The position numbers were made by a program, and so were the translations under genes. 64,000 nt of DNA from Diabrotica undecimpunctata (lineage: Eukaryota; Arthropoda; Insecta; Coleoptera; Chrysomelidae): contig NC_092805.1 of assembly GCF_040954645.1 (NCBI RefSeq), positions 69,859,186 to 69,923,185 of the forward strand, given 5' to 3'. Position 1 is the first letter of the stretch; every line of letters begins with the position of its first letter. The notes under the pieces were generated by a model. That model ran no database searches and was not told where the DNA came from. It saw only the letters and a program-made list of their open reading frames with translations. Positions 46,130-56,732 of this stretch are shown piece by piece.

Positions 46130-47800
46130 CAAGGGTATGGACACAAAAAATGTTTGTCACAGAAAGCCTCGCAGTGTAAAATGCACGGAGTCATTGTACG
46201 AAAGATTACTCCAGGAAAACTCAAGAACCAATGTTATATGTGTCAACTGTAACGAAAATCATTCAGCGAATTACAGAGGCTGCATAGTCCATAAGCATCT
46301 GCGAGAAAAAATGTATTAAACACTAAGACTGAACAACGACCATCCAAATAACAAGAGAACACCTAACATTCAACCAGGAAGCACATACGCACAGAGAGCA
46401 CAATCACACACAGCCCAAATAAATTACCAAATCACATATAATCTAGCTGCACAACAAACTAATGATATGACAGGATTAAAATCAATGATGAAAGAACTTA
46501 TAAATCAAACGGGTACAATGATAAATCTGATTTCTACTATTATCAATAAAATATCTAAATGACGCACCTAATTAAAATTACTGATACCAGATCATAGCGA
46601 CAATTATAGCGAGATTCATAACTTCTTAGAAGCCCCGCTTCAACTGGACTTCCGATTAAAAACTTCACGCTTACCGAAATGAGCAATACAATTACGAAAA
46701 ATTTAAAACCAAAAGAAGCCCGAGTTTGATCTGATAGCAGGGAAGTATTTGCAAGGATGTACAATAAAAGAGTACATATATCTGTAGCGCATTTTCAACG
46801 CCATCATCAGAATAAGCTACTTTCCGAGTCAATGGAAAATTTCACAGATTATCCTAACACCAAAACTTGCAAAAAAAAAGAAGACCTAAAATCCTATAGA
46901 CCTATAAGTTAGCTGCCGACTATATCAAAGGTATTCAAAAATCTTTTGCTGATAAGATTAATTCCAATCTTAGAAAAAACTAAACTTATTTCGGACCACT
47001 AATTCGGCTTAAGGTTAAGCATGGGATCGAACAGGTCCACAGAATAGTAAAAAAAAATTCCTACGGGCTGGAAAGTAAATCCTACATCTCAGTAGCCTTC
47101 CTAGATGTCAGTTAAGCCTTCGATAAGGTTTGGCATGAAGGCCTACTTTATAGGATAAAGAAACAATTGCCTTATTCTTACTTTCCACTCCTAAAATTCT
47201 AACCAATAGATGGATACCTTTTGGTAAAGCAGCACGATTAATACACTCAGCTTCACCCTATCAAAGCAGGTATTCTACAAGAAAGCGTACTAGGACCTAT
47301 TTTATTTCTAATGTTCACTGCAGATCTCCCATCCAGCAGCTACTTTTGTTGCTACTTTTGCAGACGACACCGCAATACTGGATATGGAGTCTAATTCTGA
47401 AAAGTTGGCTTCAAAAATGGCGAATTAGTTTAAATGAGACCAAGTCAACACATTTAACCTTTACAATGAAACCAAGTGAATGCCCTCTAGTCACACTCAA
47501 TAACAAGCAATCAAGTAAGGCAAACGACACAGAACACACAATACTTAGGTATCCATTTTCACAAATGACTAACCTGGCAGAAGTACATCTTTACCAAAAG
47601 AAAACAACTGGGCATAAAATTGAAACATATATAGTGGTTAATTGGTCAGGACTCTAAATTAACATTGGATAAGAAACTGCTTATATACAAGGCAATCCTC
47701 AAGCCCATATGGATATATGGTATTTAGCTATGGGACACCGCTAGCAATTCTAATCTTGCAATCCTCCAAAAGTACATCCCATTGTATTAGCGAAGCAGTT
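46130..47800 (+). pseudogene. jockey-type LINE (ORF1 end and RT) relic
   Basis: The end of ORF1 shows a zinc knuckle, CVNCNENHSANYRGC, followed by YAQRAQSHTAQINYQITYN and LKSMMKELINQTGTMIN to a stop near 46560. ORF2 pieces follow: PKEARV-like codons, then KSYRPIS near 46890, LISDHQFG-type codons, and DVS-AFDKVWHEGL near 47105. TFADDTAI is near 47350, and a thumb with WRISLNETKSTHLTFT near 47420-47465. There are frame breaks throughout and the endonuclease is missing, so ORF1 and RT are joined by an internal deletion. Confidence 0.72.
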
Positions 47801-48124
47801 ATTCGGTGACAATAATGAAGTGCGTAGGCTGAAAAGTTTTAAATCAAATGATGATTTAATGTTTAAGCAAAATTAACTGTATTTTAAATTCTACCTATTT
47901 TATGTAATATATTTTGTTGCGATTGTAATTTATTATTTTATTACTTTTAACTTACATACTTTTTAATTAAACTATTTATAATAAATTAGTAACATTTACA
48001 GTTGCTAAATAAAAAAAGGAACTCTCAAACCTTGTTTATTTTTGGATAGATTGTAATTTTAATTATAATTAATAAACTCAAAATAATAGTAAGATACAAT
48101 AAAACATCATAGGAATGAAGTACA
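47801..48124. other. AT-rich 3' region after the jockey relic
   Basis: No coding signal. Probably 3' UTR of the jockey relic and flank. Confidence 0.35.
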
Positions 48125-48333
48125 AGCGAGCTAGTTCTAATATTTAAAAAGGGCGATAGAAAATACCAAAAAACTACAGAGGTATTAACTTGCTAAATAC
48201 TACAAACTAAAATTATGTAAGAATAAATCAGCTCATAAATTTAGCGCAGATGAGCAACATAGTTTACGTACGGGAAGGTCAAATACAGCTGCAGTATTCG
48301 TCATATGACAAATTAGAGAGGAAACATTAAAAT
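48125..48333 (+). pseudogene. RTE-like LINE RT fragment, 5' part of a split copy
   Basis: The frame shows a LVLIFKKGDRKYQKTTEVL-like block (family KKGDKKDPKNYRGISLL), like the copy at 45690. It breaks off at 48333, where a minus-strand LINE begins, and continues at 49553 with FDRLEECI (family LIDLKKAFDR). Confidence 0.62.
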
Positions 48334-49552
48334 ACAGTAGGTGACCAAGCCAGTTTAGTCTTTGTGACTTTACAAATCTGACAATATATGCGCTCTGCAT
48401 TAGTTCATCCAGCTCGTGATTCATTTTAATTCTCCACGAACCATCGCTGCATTGGGTTGGTCCAAATATCTTCCTTAGTATTTTGCGCTCAAATATTCTC
48501 AGTTAATTTTCATCAGTGGTTGAGAGGGTCCACGTTTCACATCCATATGTGACCGTTGGTCTAATTACTGTTTTGTAGATTCTCAGCTTAGACTCACGAT
48601 TCAGTAACTTACTTTTCATTAAGTCTTTGTATGCATAAAAGCACTTATTACCGCTAAGAATCCGTGCTTGTATTTCTTGACTGATGTTGTTGTTGTCATG
48701 CTTCTCGTTTCAGTTCTATAACTTTTTCGCTTAATACACTTTTGTTGCGGCTTATTATGGCAACATCATCCGCATATGCGCATATTTGCATAGATCTTGT
48801 ATTAATACAGCCGTTTATATCCAGTTTTCTAACAACAGCTTCTAAAGTTAGATTAAAAAATGTTGTTGATAAGGCATCCCCTTGTCTAACTCCATTTTCA
48901 ATATCAAAGGCCTGCGTCATATCTCCATCTATTCTCATCATAGCTTTGGAACCCTCCAGAGTCATTCGTATAAGTTTAACCAACTTATTGGGTATCCCTA
49001 ACATAGATAGTTGCTTTAACATCTTTTGTCGATCTACTTCATCAAACGCCTGTTTGAAATCGATATACAAGTTGTAAATAGGTATGTTATATTCAACACA
49101 TTTTTCATGTATACCTCTTAACATATGTATTTGGTCTATAGTTGACCTCTTTGGTCTGAAGCCACATTGGTATTCACCAATAATCTCCTCCGAAAACGAT
49201 TCCAGGCGGCTATATATAATTCCTGATTTCTGTTTTACAGTTTAGATGTATTAAATTTAGTGCCTTTCTTTGTCAAACTGTGATTCTTTGTTACCTATTT
49301 ACTATCTATCATTTACCTATCTATCTATTTGGTTTACAATTTTTGACCATCCTCATCCTTACTCACCCCAATAAAGCTCCCTGACTAGAGCAACGTGATC
49401 TTCGTTGAGTTTTCTGTAAGAAAAGCTTTTTATTATCAACTTTTGTCAGGTTTTTCACGACACATAAATTGCGCTGCTAACGTGGGGCTTGGAGCTTGTG
49501 TATGACATATAAATAACTTCCTGGACCATGGAGCTTGTTAAAAAATTGTATG
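48334..49552 (-). pseudogene. Nested LINE, RT and C-terminal part
   Basis: A 142-codon open frame (49124-48696) contains MLRGIHEKCVEYNIPIYNL, YIDFKQAFDEVDR (first Asp), GVRQGDALSTTFFNLTLEAV and ICAYADDVAIISR with the catalytic YADD. Lower on the same strand come ILSGNKCFYAYKDLMKSKLL, TVIRPTVTYGCETWTLS, ERKILRKIFGP and LNWLGH. It is an endonuclease-RT type LINE, 5'-truncated. TACAGTA occurs at both junctions (48332-48338 region and about 49558), fitting a short target duplication in the plus-strand RTE-like copy. Confidence 0.78.
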
Positions 49553-49850
49553 TAGTTTACAGTATATTTGATCGACTTGAAGAATGCATTTGACAGAGTA
49601 AAACTTAAAGGTGTAATCCATCGCTGGGGGAAAACAATAAACTCCTAACTCTGGGTTGAAACAATGAGATGAAAGTCTGAATAGATGAAAAACTTACGGA
49701 ATCGATAAAGGCAATGGAATGAGACAGGGGGATTCATTAAACCAACCAAATAATAGAAGAAGTATCGTCCGACTGCGCAAGCGATGGGGTGATAAGCTTC
49801 CATATAGGCAACAAGCCGGCAATGAACAAGCAAAATTGTTTATATAAAAG
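49553..49850 (+). pseudogene. RTE-like LINE fragment, 3' part of the split copy
   Basis: The trace continues the RT with a DRLEECI/FDRV-like block, then MRQGDSLNQ, and jumps to the C-terminal RLRKRWGDKLPYRQQAG before a stop near 49850. The middle of the RT is deleted. An AAGAAGAACAAGAAGAACAAG tract follows. Confidence 0.65.
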
Positions 49851-50149
49851 AAGAACAAGAAGAACAAGAAAAAAAAAACAAAAATAGAATCATTTAATTT
49901 GAATCATTTAAAATTTATAAAAACCTATGAGCATCATTTACATCATGCAATTAATTATTCTTAGAGTTATAAAATAACAACATTATTAACTTTTTAGATT
50001 TAACCAATAAAAATAATTCTTCCTCTTTTTCTTTTTCTATATTAGAATTTTCAATTTTTAGAAAACCTTTGCTAACTGATTATATGATACCTACATAATC
50101 GAATCATCCTTTTCAACATAAGATAGCGGCTATTTAGTGTTATGTTCAT

Positions 50150-50690
50150 AGACTTCTTAACATCCCTATGTCCCAAGAAAACTATGATAAAGAAATCACA
50201 ATTATTAAACAAATACCTAAAAACACCGGTTTTTCTCCTATTGTAGATAAGGTCATTAGAATATCAATACTCAAAAAGAGACTTAACCAAGCTTTTAATG
50301 TGGAAAATAAACCCAAAACTACATTCATTTATATCCGTATCTTATTTAGAACCAATTTTAGAAAAAATATTAAGAGTACTTTGTAGTAAAACCAGTAACT
50401 GATCCAAGTACAACATTAAGTCTATTTGTAGCAAAACTGAGGACAAAATTGATGAACAAAATAAAAGAGGTATGTACAAATTGTCTTGTGGTGATTTTAA
50501 CATGACTTATGTGAGTAGAACAATGAGAACGCTGGCCCAAAGAATCAAAGAACATGTCAATAACACATATAAATCAAACTTTGGACATCACATTAAATTT
50601 AATAATCATTTCTTTTCATCATAAACAATAAAATTTTATAAAACATCCCAAATAAAATTTTTAGACAATTATTATTTCTAATTAATCATT
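50150..50690 (+). pseudogene. Penelope-like element, GIY-YIG endonuclease fragment
   Basis: An open stretch (50168-50386) reads ENYDKEITIIKQIPKNTGFS and IRISILKKRLNQAF, the RT-to-endonuclease linker of a Penelope-like element. After frameshifts the endonuclease region reads NKRGMYKLSCGDFNMTYV (family GIYKLxCxxCxxxYIGQT), then RTLAQRIKEHVNN and NFGHHIKFNNH. The fragment stops about 45 bases before the (TA)n array at the edge of the right arm. Confidence 0.72.
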
Positions 50691-50731
50691 TGACAAGTTG
50701 AAACAAAGTTCGTCATTGAAACAAGGAAAAT

Positions 50732-50735
<4 letters not shown>

Positions 50736-50784
<49 letters not shown>
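50736..50784. repeat. (TA)n microsatellite at the inner edge of the right arm
   Basis: About 24 TA units end exactly where homology to the left arm begins (TTGGAGCCCG). The left arm has no TA array at its inner edge but has one about 155 bases further into the spacer. Confidence 0.9.
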
Positions 50785-50788
<4 letters not shown>

Positions 50789-51299
50789 GAGCCCGTAAAT
50801 ACCCCTGTATCATAAATTTATATCGTTTAGTTCACGTGTATATATTATAGGGGTCGTACAGATCTTCTTCAATGTATATTTGAACCATACGTTTATCGGT
50901 TTAAGTAAGCTCTGAGAGTTTGGCAACTGTGTGATTATACCGTATATTTTCAACACATACCCTGAACGGTTCATATGGGCTCCTTATTTTTATCTACTGT
51001 TCGTAGACAGTGCAATCTAATACGCATTACACTGAGTAATAGAGGATATCTTTTTACCTGGTATAACTACGTACTAAAAGGTAACTGGTTCTTTAAAAAC
51101 AGGTATATATATACAAAAGGATTTGGGCTTATTATTTAATGGAATATTCGCTTGCATAGGAAATTTTATTTTTCTGCATTTTTAAAAATGTTGTTCTTTT
51201 ATTTAATATAATTTTATTAGTTCAATGCCGAACTCGATGTTTTTTTTTAATTACAGAAATTTCCTAATATATTTTGTTTACGTGAGTATGTCTATGTAC

Positions 51300-52467
51300 G
51301 TTTTATGTAAGCATCCGATTAATAAAAAGTAATTTTATTTTATCCAGTCTTCTGCGATATCTTGTATAAAGCTTTTTTATTACCTATTTTAGTTCTGGTC
51401 TTATTTGTGTACTACATATGATATCTCGATAAAAGGTTATCTCAAAATAAATATGGTTAAGAGCTACAATAGATATTTTTGTGTTAAAATTGGTAGTAGT
51501 GTGCACAAAAAGAAAGAATAGTTAATTTGTCTAAAGTGGTATATTCGGCAGCAGATGCATATAGTGCAAGCGTCTATGTTTTAAGGGCGGAAGGATGTGC
51601 ACCTCATTTTTAGCTAACAAGCTTGCGAACAATATTATTTCTGGTCCTCAATTTACCTTTTAGTTTTAAACAATAATCTGTGACAGACCCCGTGCGATAC
51701 AAACTATTTTCAAGGAATTTATAGGGAGTCTACGTTCAACAATTTCATGACATTATTGGATGTTCAGTTTTGTGAAAGCGTCTATGTTAGGGAAATTGAA
51801 GGAGCACACACGAGCTTTTCAGGGGTTTTGGCTGAAAATTGATTCATAGTTTATTTTTATTGTGCAATAATAGGTGTATCGTCTATATAATAGAAGTCCT
51901 AGTATCTACCGGTATGGATCGTTCGTTTGTGTAAATGTTATACAGTGTAGGTGTCTTTATGCTACCCCAAGCGAGACCGTTCTTCATCTGCTATTCTTAC
52001 CATTGAGTGATACAAAAAATATTCTCTTGTGTAGGCATACGCAGACAATATAAGTGAGTTTGTTATCTAAGGGGATACCATATAGTTTTTGAAAAAATAT
52101 TCTGTAAGTTAAGGTGTCGTAAGCGGCATTTAGATTGAAAAATACCACCACTGATACCCGATATTTTTCGTACCTATATTTCATTTAGTATTTGTGATGT
52201 ACATCACTTTGAATAGCTGACAAAATAAAGATATTGGCCGATAGTTTTTGTGGTCGTTGGAGTTTTTGCCAGGTTTAAGCAAGGTAACAACTTTGGCTGG
52301 TCTTTAGACTTTGGGTATCTCCTAATTTGAATACAGTTGTTCATCATCTGGATAAGCCATTGTAGTGTTTTTGGTCCAGATTTCGTAATAAGCTTTGTGC
52401 TCAGATCCTCAATGTCGGTATTTGTATTATTTTTCATTAAATATGTAGATGGTAGATCCAAGCTCAA
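51300..52467 (-). pseudogene. jockey-type LINE RT remnant, right-arm copy
   Basis: Mirror of 38985-40150. The 87-codon frame (52467-52204) shows SLDPPSTYLMKNNTNTDIED and KSGPKTLQWLIQMM. The 66-codon frame (52184-51984) shows EKYRVSVVVFFNLNAAYDTL and FQKLYGIPLDNKLTYIV. Stops and a gap between the blocks match the left arm. The RT is dead in both arms. Confidence 0.78.
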
Positions 52468-53404
52468 AGCTTTTTCCGATAGAAATAGTATGTCTATATC
52501 TATAATGTGGTTTTCAGCGATCAGCTATATACCAAATATCCTAGGTTAGGCCCTATATGTGTTTCCTATACTAGAAATTAGTTAGATTCGTGTTTAGCTC
52601 ATATGTCTGATAAGTTTAAGTAAAGTAAAGTTTCTTGATTTTTAGATATACCCTTAACAGTTATAGACATATGTTATTAGAATAGTTGGTCCTAAAAAGG
52701 ACCAATTTGACAAAATCATATTAAAGGGGTGACTAAAGAATTAGCCGATTAATTAATTAATTATTACCCGGGGTATGCCCGATTGCTTTGGTCTTATTAG
52801 TACTTCAATCTTCCTAAAGGCTCGTTTTTTAAACCCCATAAGTAATGCGTAATCTTTTACTTTTTATTAAAAATTTAAATTTTACATGCCGTGTATTACT
52901 TTTTGAAGATATGTCAAATCAGATTTGTATAGTAATAATTTTAGGTTCTAAAGAGCCTCTTTGTGGAAAATAAATAAGTTTGTGATATCTGTCACAACTC
53001 ATATATATAGATAATAAAAAAATAAATAGTTAAAATAAGTGTAAACAATCTTAACTACATACATCGTCGCCACTGTTCAGGTGATGGGTTTATCACAGAT
53101 ATCAAAGGTTACATTTTAATTTAATGTTCTATTTACGTATCTTCAATATTAAAAAAGTATAAAAATACATGTTTATGCTTTTATTTTTTTTAATCTATTC
53201 TATTTTCTTTCTAGAGTTCCGTCTTTTTTGAACGACCTGTGTTCTTTTTTCAATTGGGCACTTGTCCAAAGCTATGACAAATACTCCTCTGCTATTTTAC
53301 ATTAATATGACATTCATTATTTTCTCTAAACACTCTGTCCTCTGCTATTCTACATTAATATGACTAATTTATTTTATCTTTCTGGCAACTATTTTAATGT
53401 TTAT

Positions 53405-54350
53405 CCTGTGTATCTTCTTCTTCTTCTACTTTTTCTTTTTATATAGACATAACTCTGTCTGTTTTTCAATGTGCCTCCAGTAAGTTGCCTTTCCATCGTT
53501 TTCGTGGTCGACCTACTGATCGTCTTCCTATGGGTTAACCGTCTCTTGCCGTCTTTATTGTTTTATTTGTTGTCATTCGGCATATACGATCGTTTCATTC
53601 TACTCTTCTATTTCTTAACCAGTTCTTGATGTTCTTCACCTTGCATCTACGTCGTATATCTGTACTTCTAGCTCTATCCCATAGTGTCTTACCATCAATT
53701 TTTCGAAGTGTTTTCATCTCTGCTGTGTCATATCCTTTTTGTCCTCTCTGTGTCAGATCTTGTTTCTGCCGCGTATGTCATTATACGTCTGATGACTGTT
53801 TTGTAAATTCTGCTTTTCGTTTCTTTTCCGATATTTTTAGTTCCTCATAATGTTTCATTTAGGCAGCCTGTGGCTCTGTTTGCTCTATTCACTGGGTCTT
53901 GCACTTTAGTTTCGAGCTTTCCGTAGCTAGATAATGTGATGCCTAGATATTTAAGTCCTAACACTTGTTCTATTATAATGACCTTCCAGCTCCAATTAAC
54001 ATCTTAGTAAATTTGCTGTTGTAACCATGCATTTTGTGTCTTTTGGGGAAATTAACATGTTAAATTTTCTGGCGGTTATATGAAATTGGTGCAGCATACG
54101 TTGTAAATCATTTTCACTTTGAAAGAGTAGTATTGCGTCATCTGTACAGCAGATTATTTTTAGTTATTTTTTATTATTTCATCCATAATCAGGTAGAATA
54201 ATAGAGGACTCAGGTAATATCCCTGTTTTATTCCATTGTCATCTTCAATAGGGTCGGTTAGTTCTTCTTCTACTTTTACTTTTATTGTGTTGTTTTGGTA
54301 TATATTTTCGATCGTTTTGATTTTTCCTAGAGGTATCTCTCTTGCGTATA
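53405..54350 (-). pseudogene. RTE-like LINE RT and C-terminal remnant, right-arm copy
   Basis: Mirror of 37061-38060, ending at a CTTCTTCTTCTTC tract. It reads in reverse complement with the same IENIYQNNTIKVKVEEE and QGYYLSPLLFYLIMDEI blocks, here with Gly at the Gln-Gly site that is Glu in the left arm. Open frames on the plus strand are shadows. Confidence 0.75.
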
Positions 54351-55422
54351 ATAAGGGGATAACGTTTTTTTAATTTGTGTATTTTCTGTATATTATTATT
54401 TCTTTTGTGTATTAAACATTAAATTTTGGTTATTATTGCTTAATATTCTCTTAACGTGTTTATTAATTGTCTTGTTATATGTGTATCAAGATATGTGTGT
54501 CATAATAGATTGTAATGCATATTTCATTTAATGTAATTAAAGCGCTCTTTGCGTTTGCCAATTACTGTCTCACTTCCTCAGCGATAGGTCTTTTTTTCCT
54601 CATCAATAACCTTATCCTCGCTCGATACAGCTATTTTAACCCTCTATAGCCCCGTGTGTACTCAAGGCAACAAAAGAGTTTTTGATGCAGAAAACTTTTT
54701 TAAAACAATTTCCGACTCTAGTATGCCCTCTGTTAATTTCAGACAACATTTGGTTATACATTTTAATACACTTTGTGAACCTATGATGAAACCTATATGG
54801 AAATGTTTAACAATATGTCAAATGGACATGACTGCCTTATTAGTTTGTATTTTCGATCGTGATTTATTGTTATAAATTGTGTACAATTTATATAAAAATA
54901 CATACAGGGGCATTATATCAGCATTTAGATATTGATTACCGTTGACATTTGTTTATTTTATTGTGTTGTTTCAGTACTGTGATAAAAAACAGGTATGTTG
55001 CTTTGAATCCACGCTGGACCATATTATTTTAAATTATTTCTTTAAGATGGATACAAAAACGTTCTACGGGAAAAGCAGTAAATATCGGAGGAATACAAAG
55101 ACTCTGACTTTGATAGTGATAATAAGAAAGTGATAATGAATTTTCCAGGTACTCAGATATCAATCGATCCAGGATCAAATAAAATGGAAAATGAAGACGA
55201 TTTGTACGAAGCAAATTTAGACCAGGATACCAATTTAAATTTAGACCAAGATGAAGATGAGGGCGATACCGATAAAACAGAAAAACACACTGAACAAAAT
55301 GTGCCCAAAAGGTCAAAAATGATCGTAAAAAACATTCAGTGGAAGAGTGGTTCCCGAACAGTATTTCCAATTCCAGAATGGAAAGGTAATTTACCAACAT
55401 GCAAATTATTAGAACCGGAATC

Positions 55423-55426
55423 CCCT
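55423..55426. repeat. Left 4-bp target duplication CCCT
   Basis: CCCT directly before TGTAACAGTC; repeated at 56729-56732. The uninterrupted left-arm copy has CCCT once. Confidence 0.8.
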
Positions 55427-56728
55427 TGTAACAGTCGTTACTTTTATTACAATTTAAATTAAAATAATAAACAATTTATATTAAAATAATTTCAGAGATG
55501 TAGTATGGGTTGCCCAACTTTAAGTGTTCATTTGCCCATTAAGTGTGTATTTTTAATAATTTAAGTTGTCACTCTGATCTAATTTGGTACCATTGCGAAC
55601 CAAAAGAGATGACAGGAGATTAGGGGAAGTGGAAATTGGCTCTTCTTGGTTAATTAACTGTGAATTAAAATTCACTTTTGATCGGGAGTTTGAAGTGGTA
55701 CACAACGGTGGTAGTTAGCGAAAGAAAATCCAATTAATGCATAGAATTTCCTTCACTTCTAGAAGTTAAATATTCCAAGTAGAACCATAACAATATAATT
55801 GACGGTGTTTTCGGAAACTCGGGAAGTGAAGTGAGATTTCTAGCACGGAATTAAGTAGCTATCTGGTAAATAATAATCTTTTATATTATACACATTAGAG
55901 TATTTTATCTATATCCTATTATTCAGATTTATTATTTCATATTTTAATATAGTATTTTGTTCAAGGCCATTATATTTTTAATCTATGTAAAGCAAGGTCA
56001 CGCTACATCCGATTGGATGGGTTTTTTTATCTACTATAATTATCTTTTTGCTCCGGTTTCTTATGCTGAAAGAAACTTTCCTCACTTCTTCTTTGATTTC
56101 TTTTTATCAATGTTGAGATTAGAAGTAACGGGAAATTGTTTTCAGCCACCTACCATGGAATTATAAATTTCTCTCAGAACATCCGAGGGAGAGTACCACT
56201 TCAACTCTATTAGAATCAGGGTCATTGGGACAAGTCAGGGAGTATTGTCTACTCCACCCTCATTTTTTCTCCAGCCTGCACCTAGAGGTAGGGCAGGCTG
56301 GAGCTAATATTTCCTTACCTTTTTACATTTACAGCATTTTTGTTTATTAAATCAACTTTAATTAATTTTAGCAGTATACGATACCTAGAAGAGTGACCGT
56401 TACTCTTTTTAGAGTAGTATCCCTCTTCTGGCGCCCTCAATCTGTTTTCTTTGTTAATTTTCATTATATCTATTCATTTTTCTTATCTTCTTTTCTATCC
56501 ATCATACATATTTTCCTGATTTACTGTCTTTAAAAGGCATGCAAATTGGCCGTATCCATCCTTGAGTTTCTAGTGGTCATTCTCTTGCCTACATTTCTAG
56601 CCTAGCCACATTCCGTTCAATATTTTTTTTTCATACTTCTTTACTTAATTGTTATCTATTTTATCCCATATACATAGACCACTCTTCTTATACCTCTCTC
56701 CTCCTACACACCCCAGTATTTTGCTACA
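55427..56728. mobile_element. 1302-bp probable solo LTR, right arm only
   Basis: It starts TGTAACAGTC and ends TTTTGCTACA, the TGT...ACA ends of many Gypsy-type long terminal repeats, with a 4-bp duplication CCCT on each side. No gag, pol or tRNA primer site is present, so it would be a solo LTR left by recombination. A short open frame (55957-56166) has no known motif. Absence from the collinear left arm defines its ends exactly. A non-autonomous DNA element with 4-bp duplication is the alternative. Confidence 0.75.
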
Positions 56729-56732
56729 CCCT
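56729..56732. repeat. Right 4-bp target duplication CCCT
   Basis: Follows the element end TACA directly; piggyBac coding sequence resumes with CTACATTA, as in the left arm. Confidence 0.8.

Larger units (their letters stand above)
40684..50784. other. 10.1-kb spacer between the inverted arms
   Basis: Single-copy relative to the arms. It holds three (TA)n arrays, a pogo-type MITE, diverged 400-bp repeats, a mariner relic, several LINE fragments and a Penelope-type fragment, listed separately. No host gene recognised. Confidence 0.7.

Noticed and set aside
53626..53850. Open frame repeated in both arms (also 37614-37838)
   Set aside because: Antisense to the RTE-like RT C-terminal region; duplicated with the arm.
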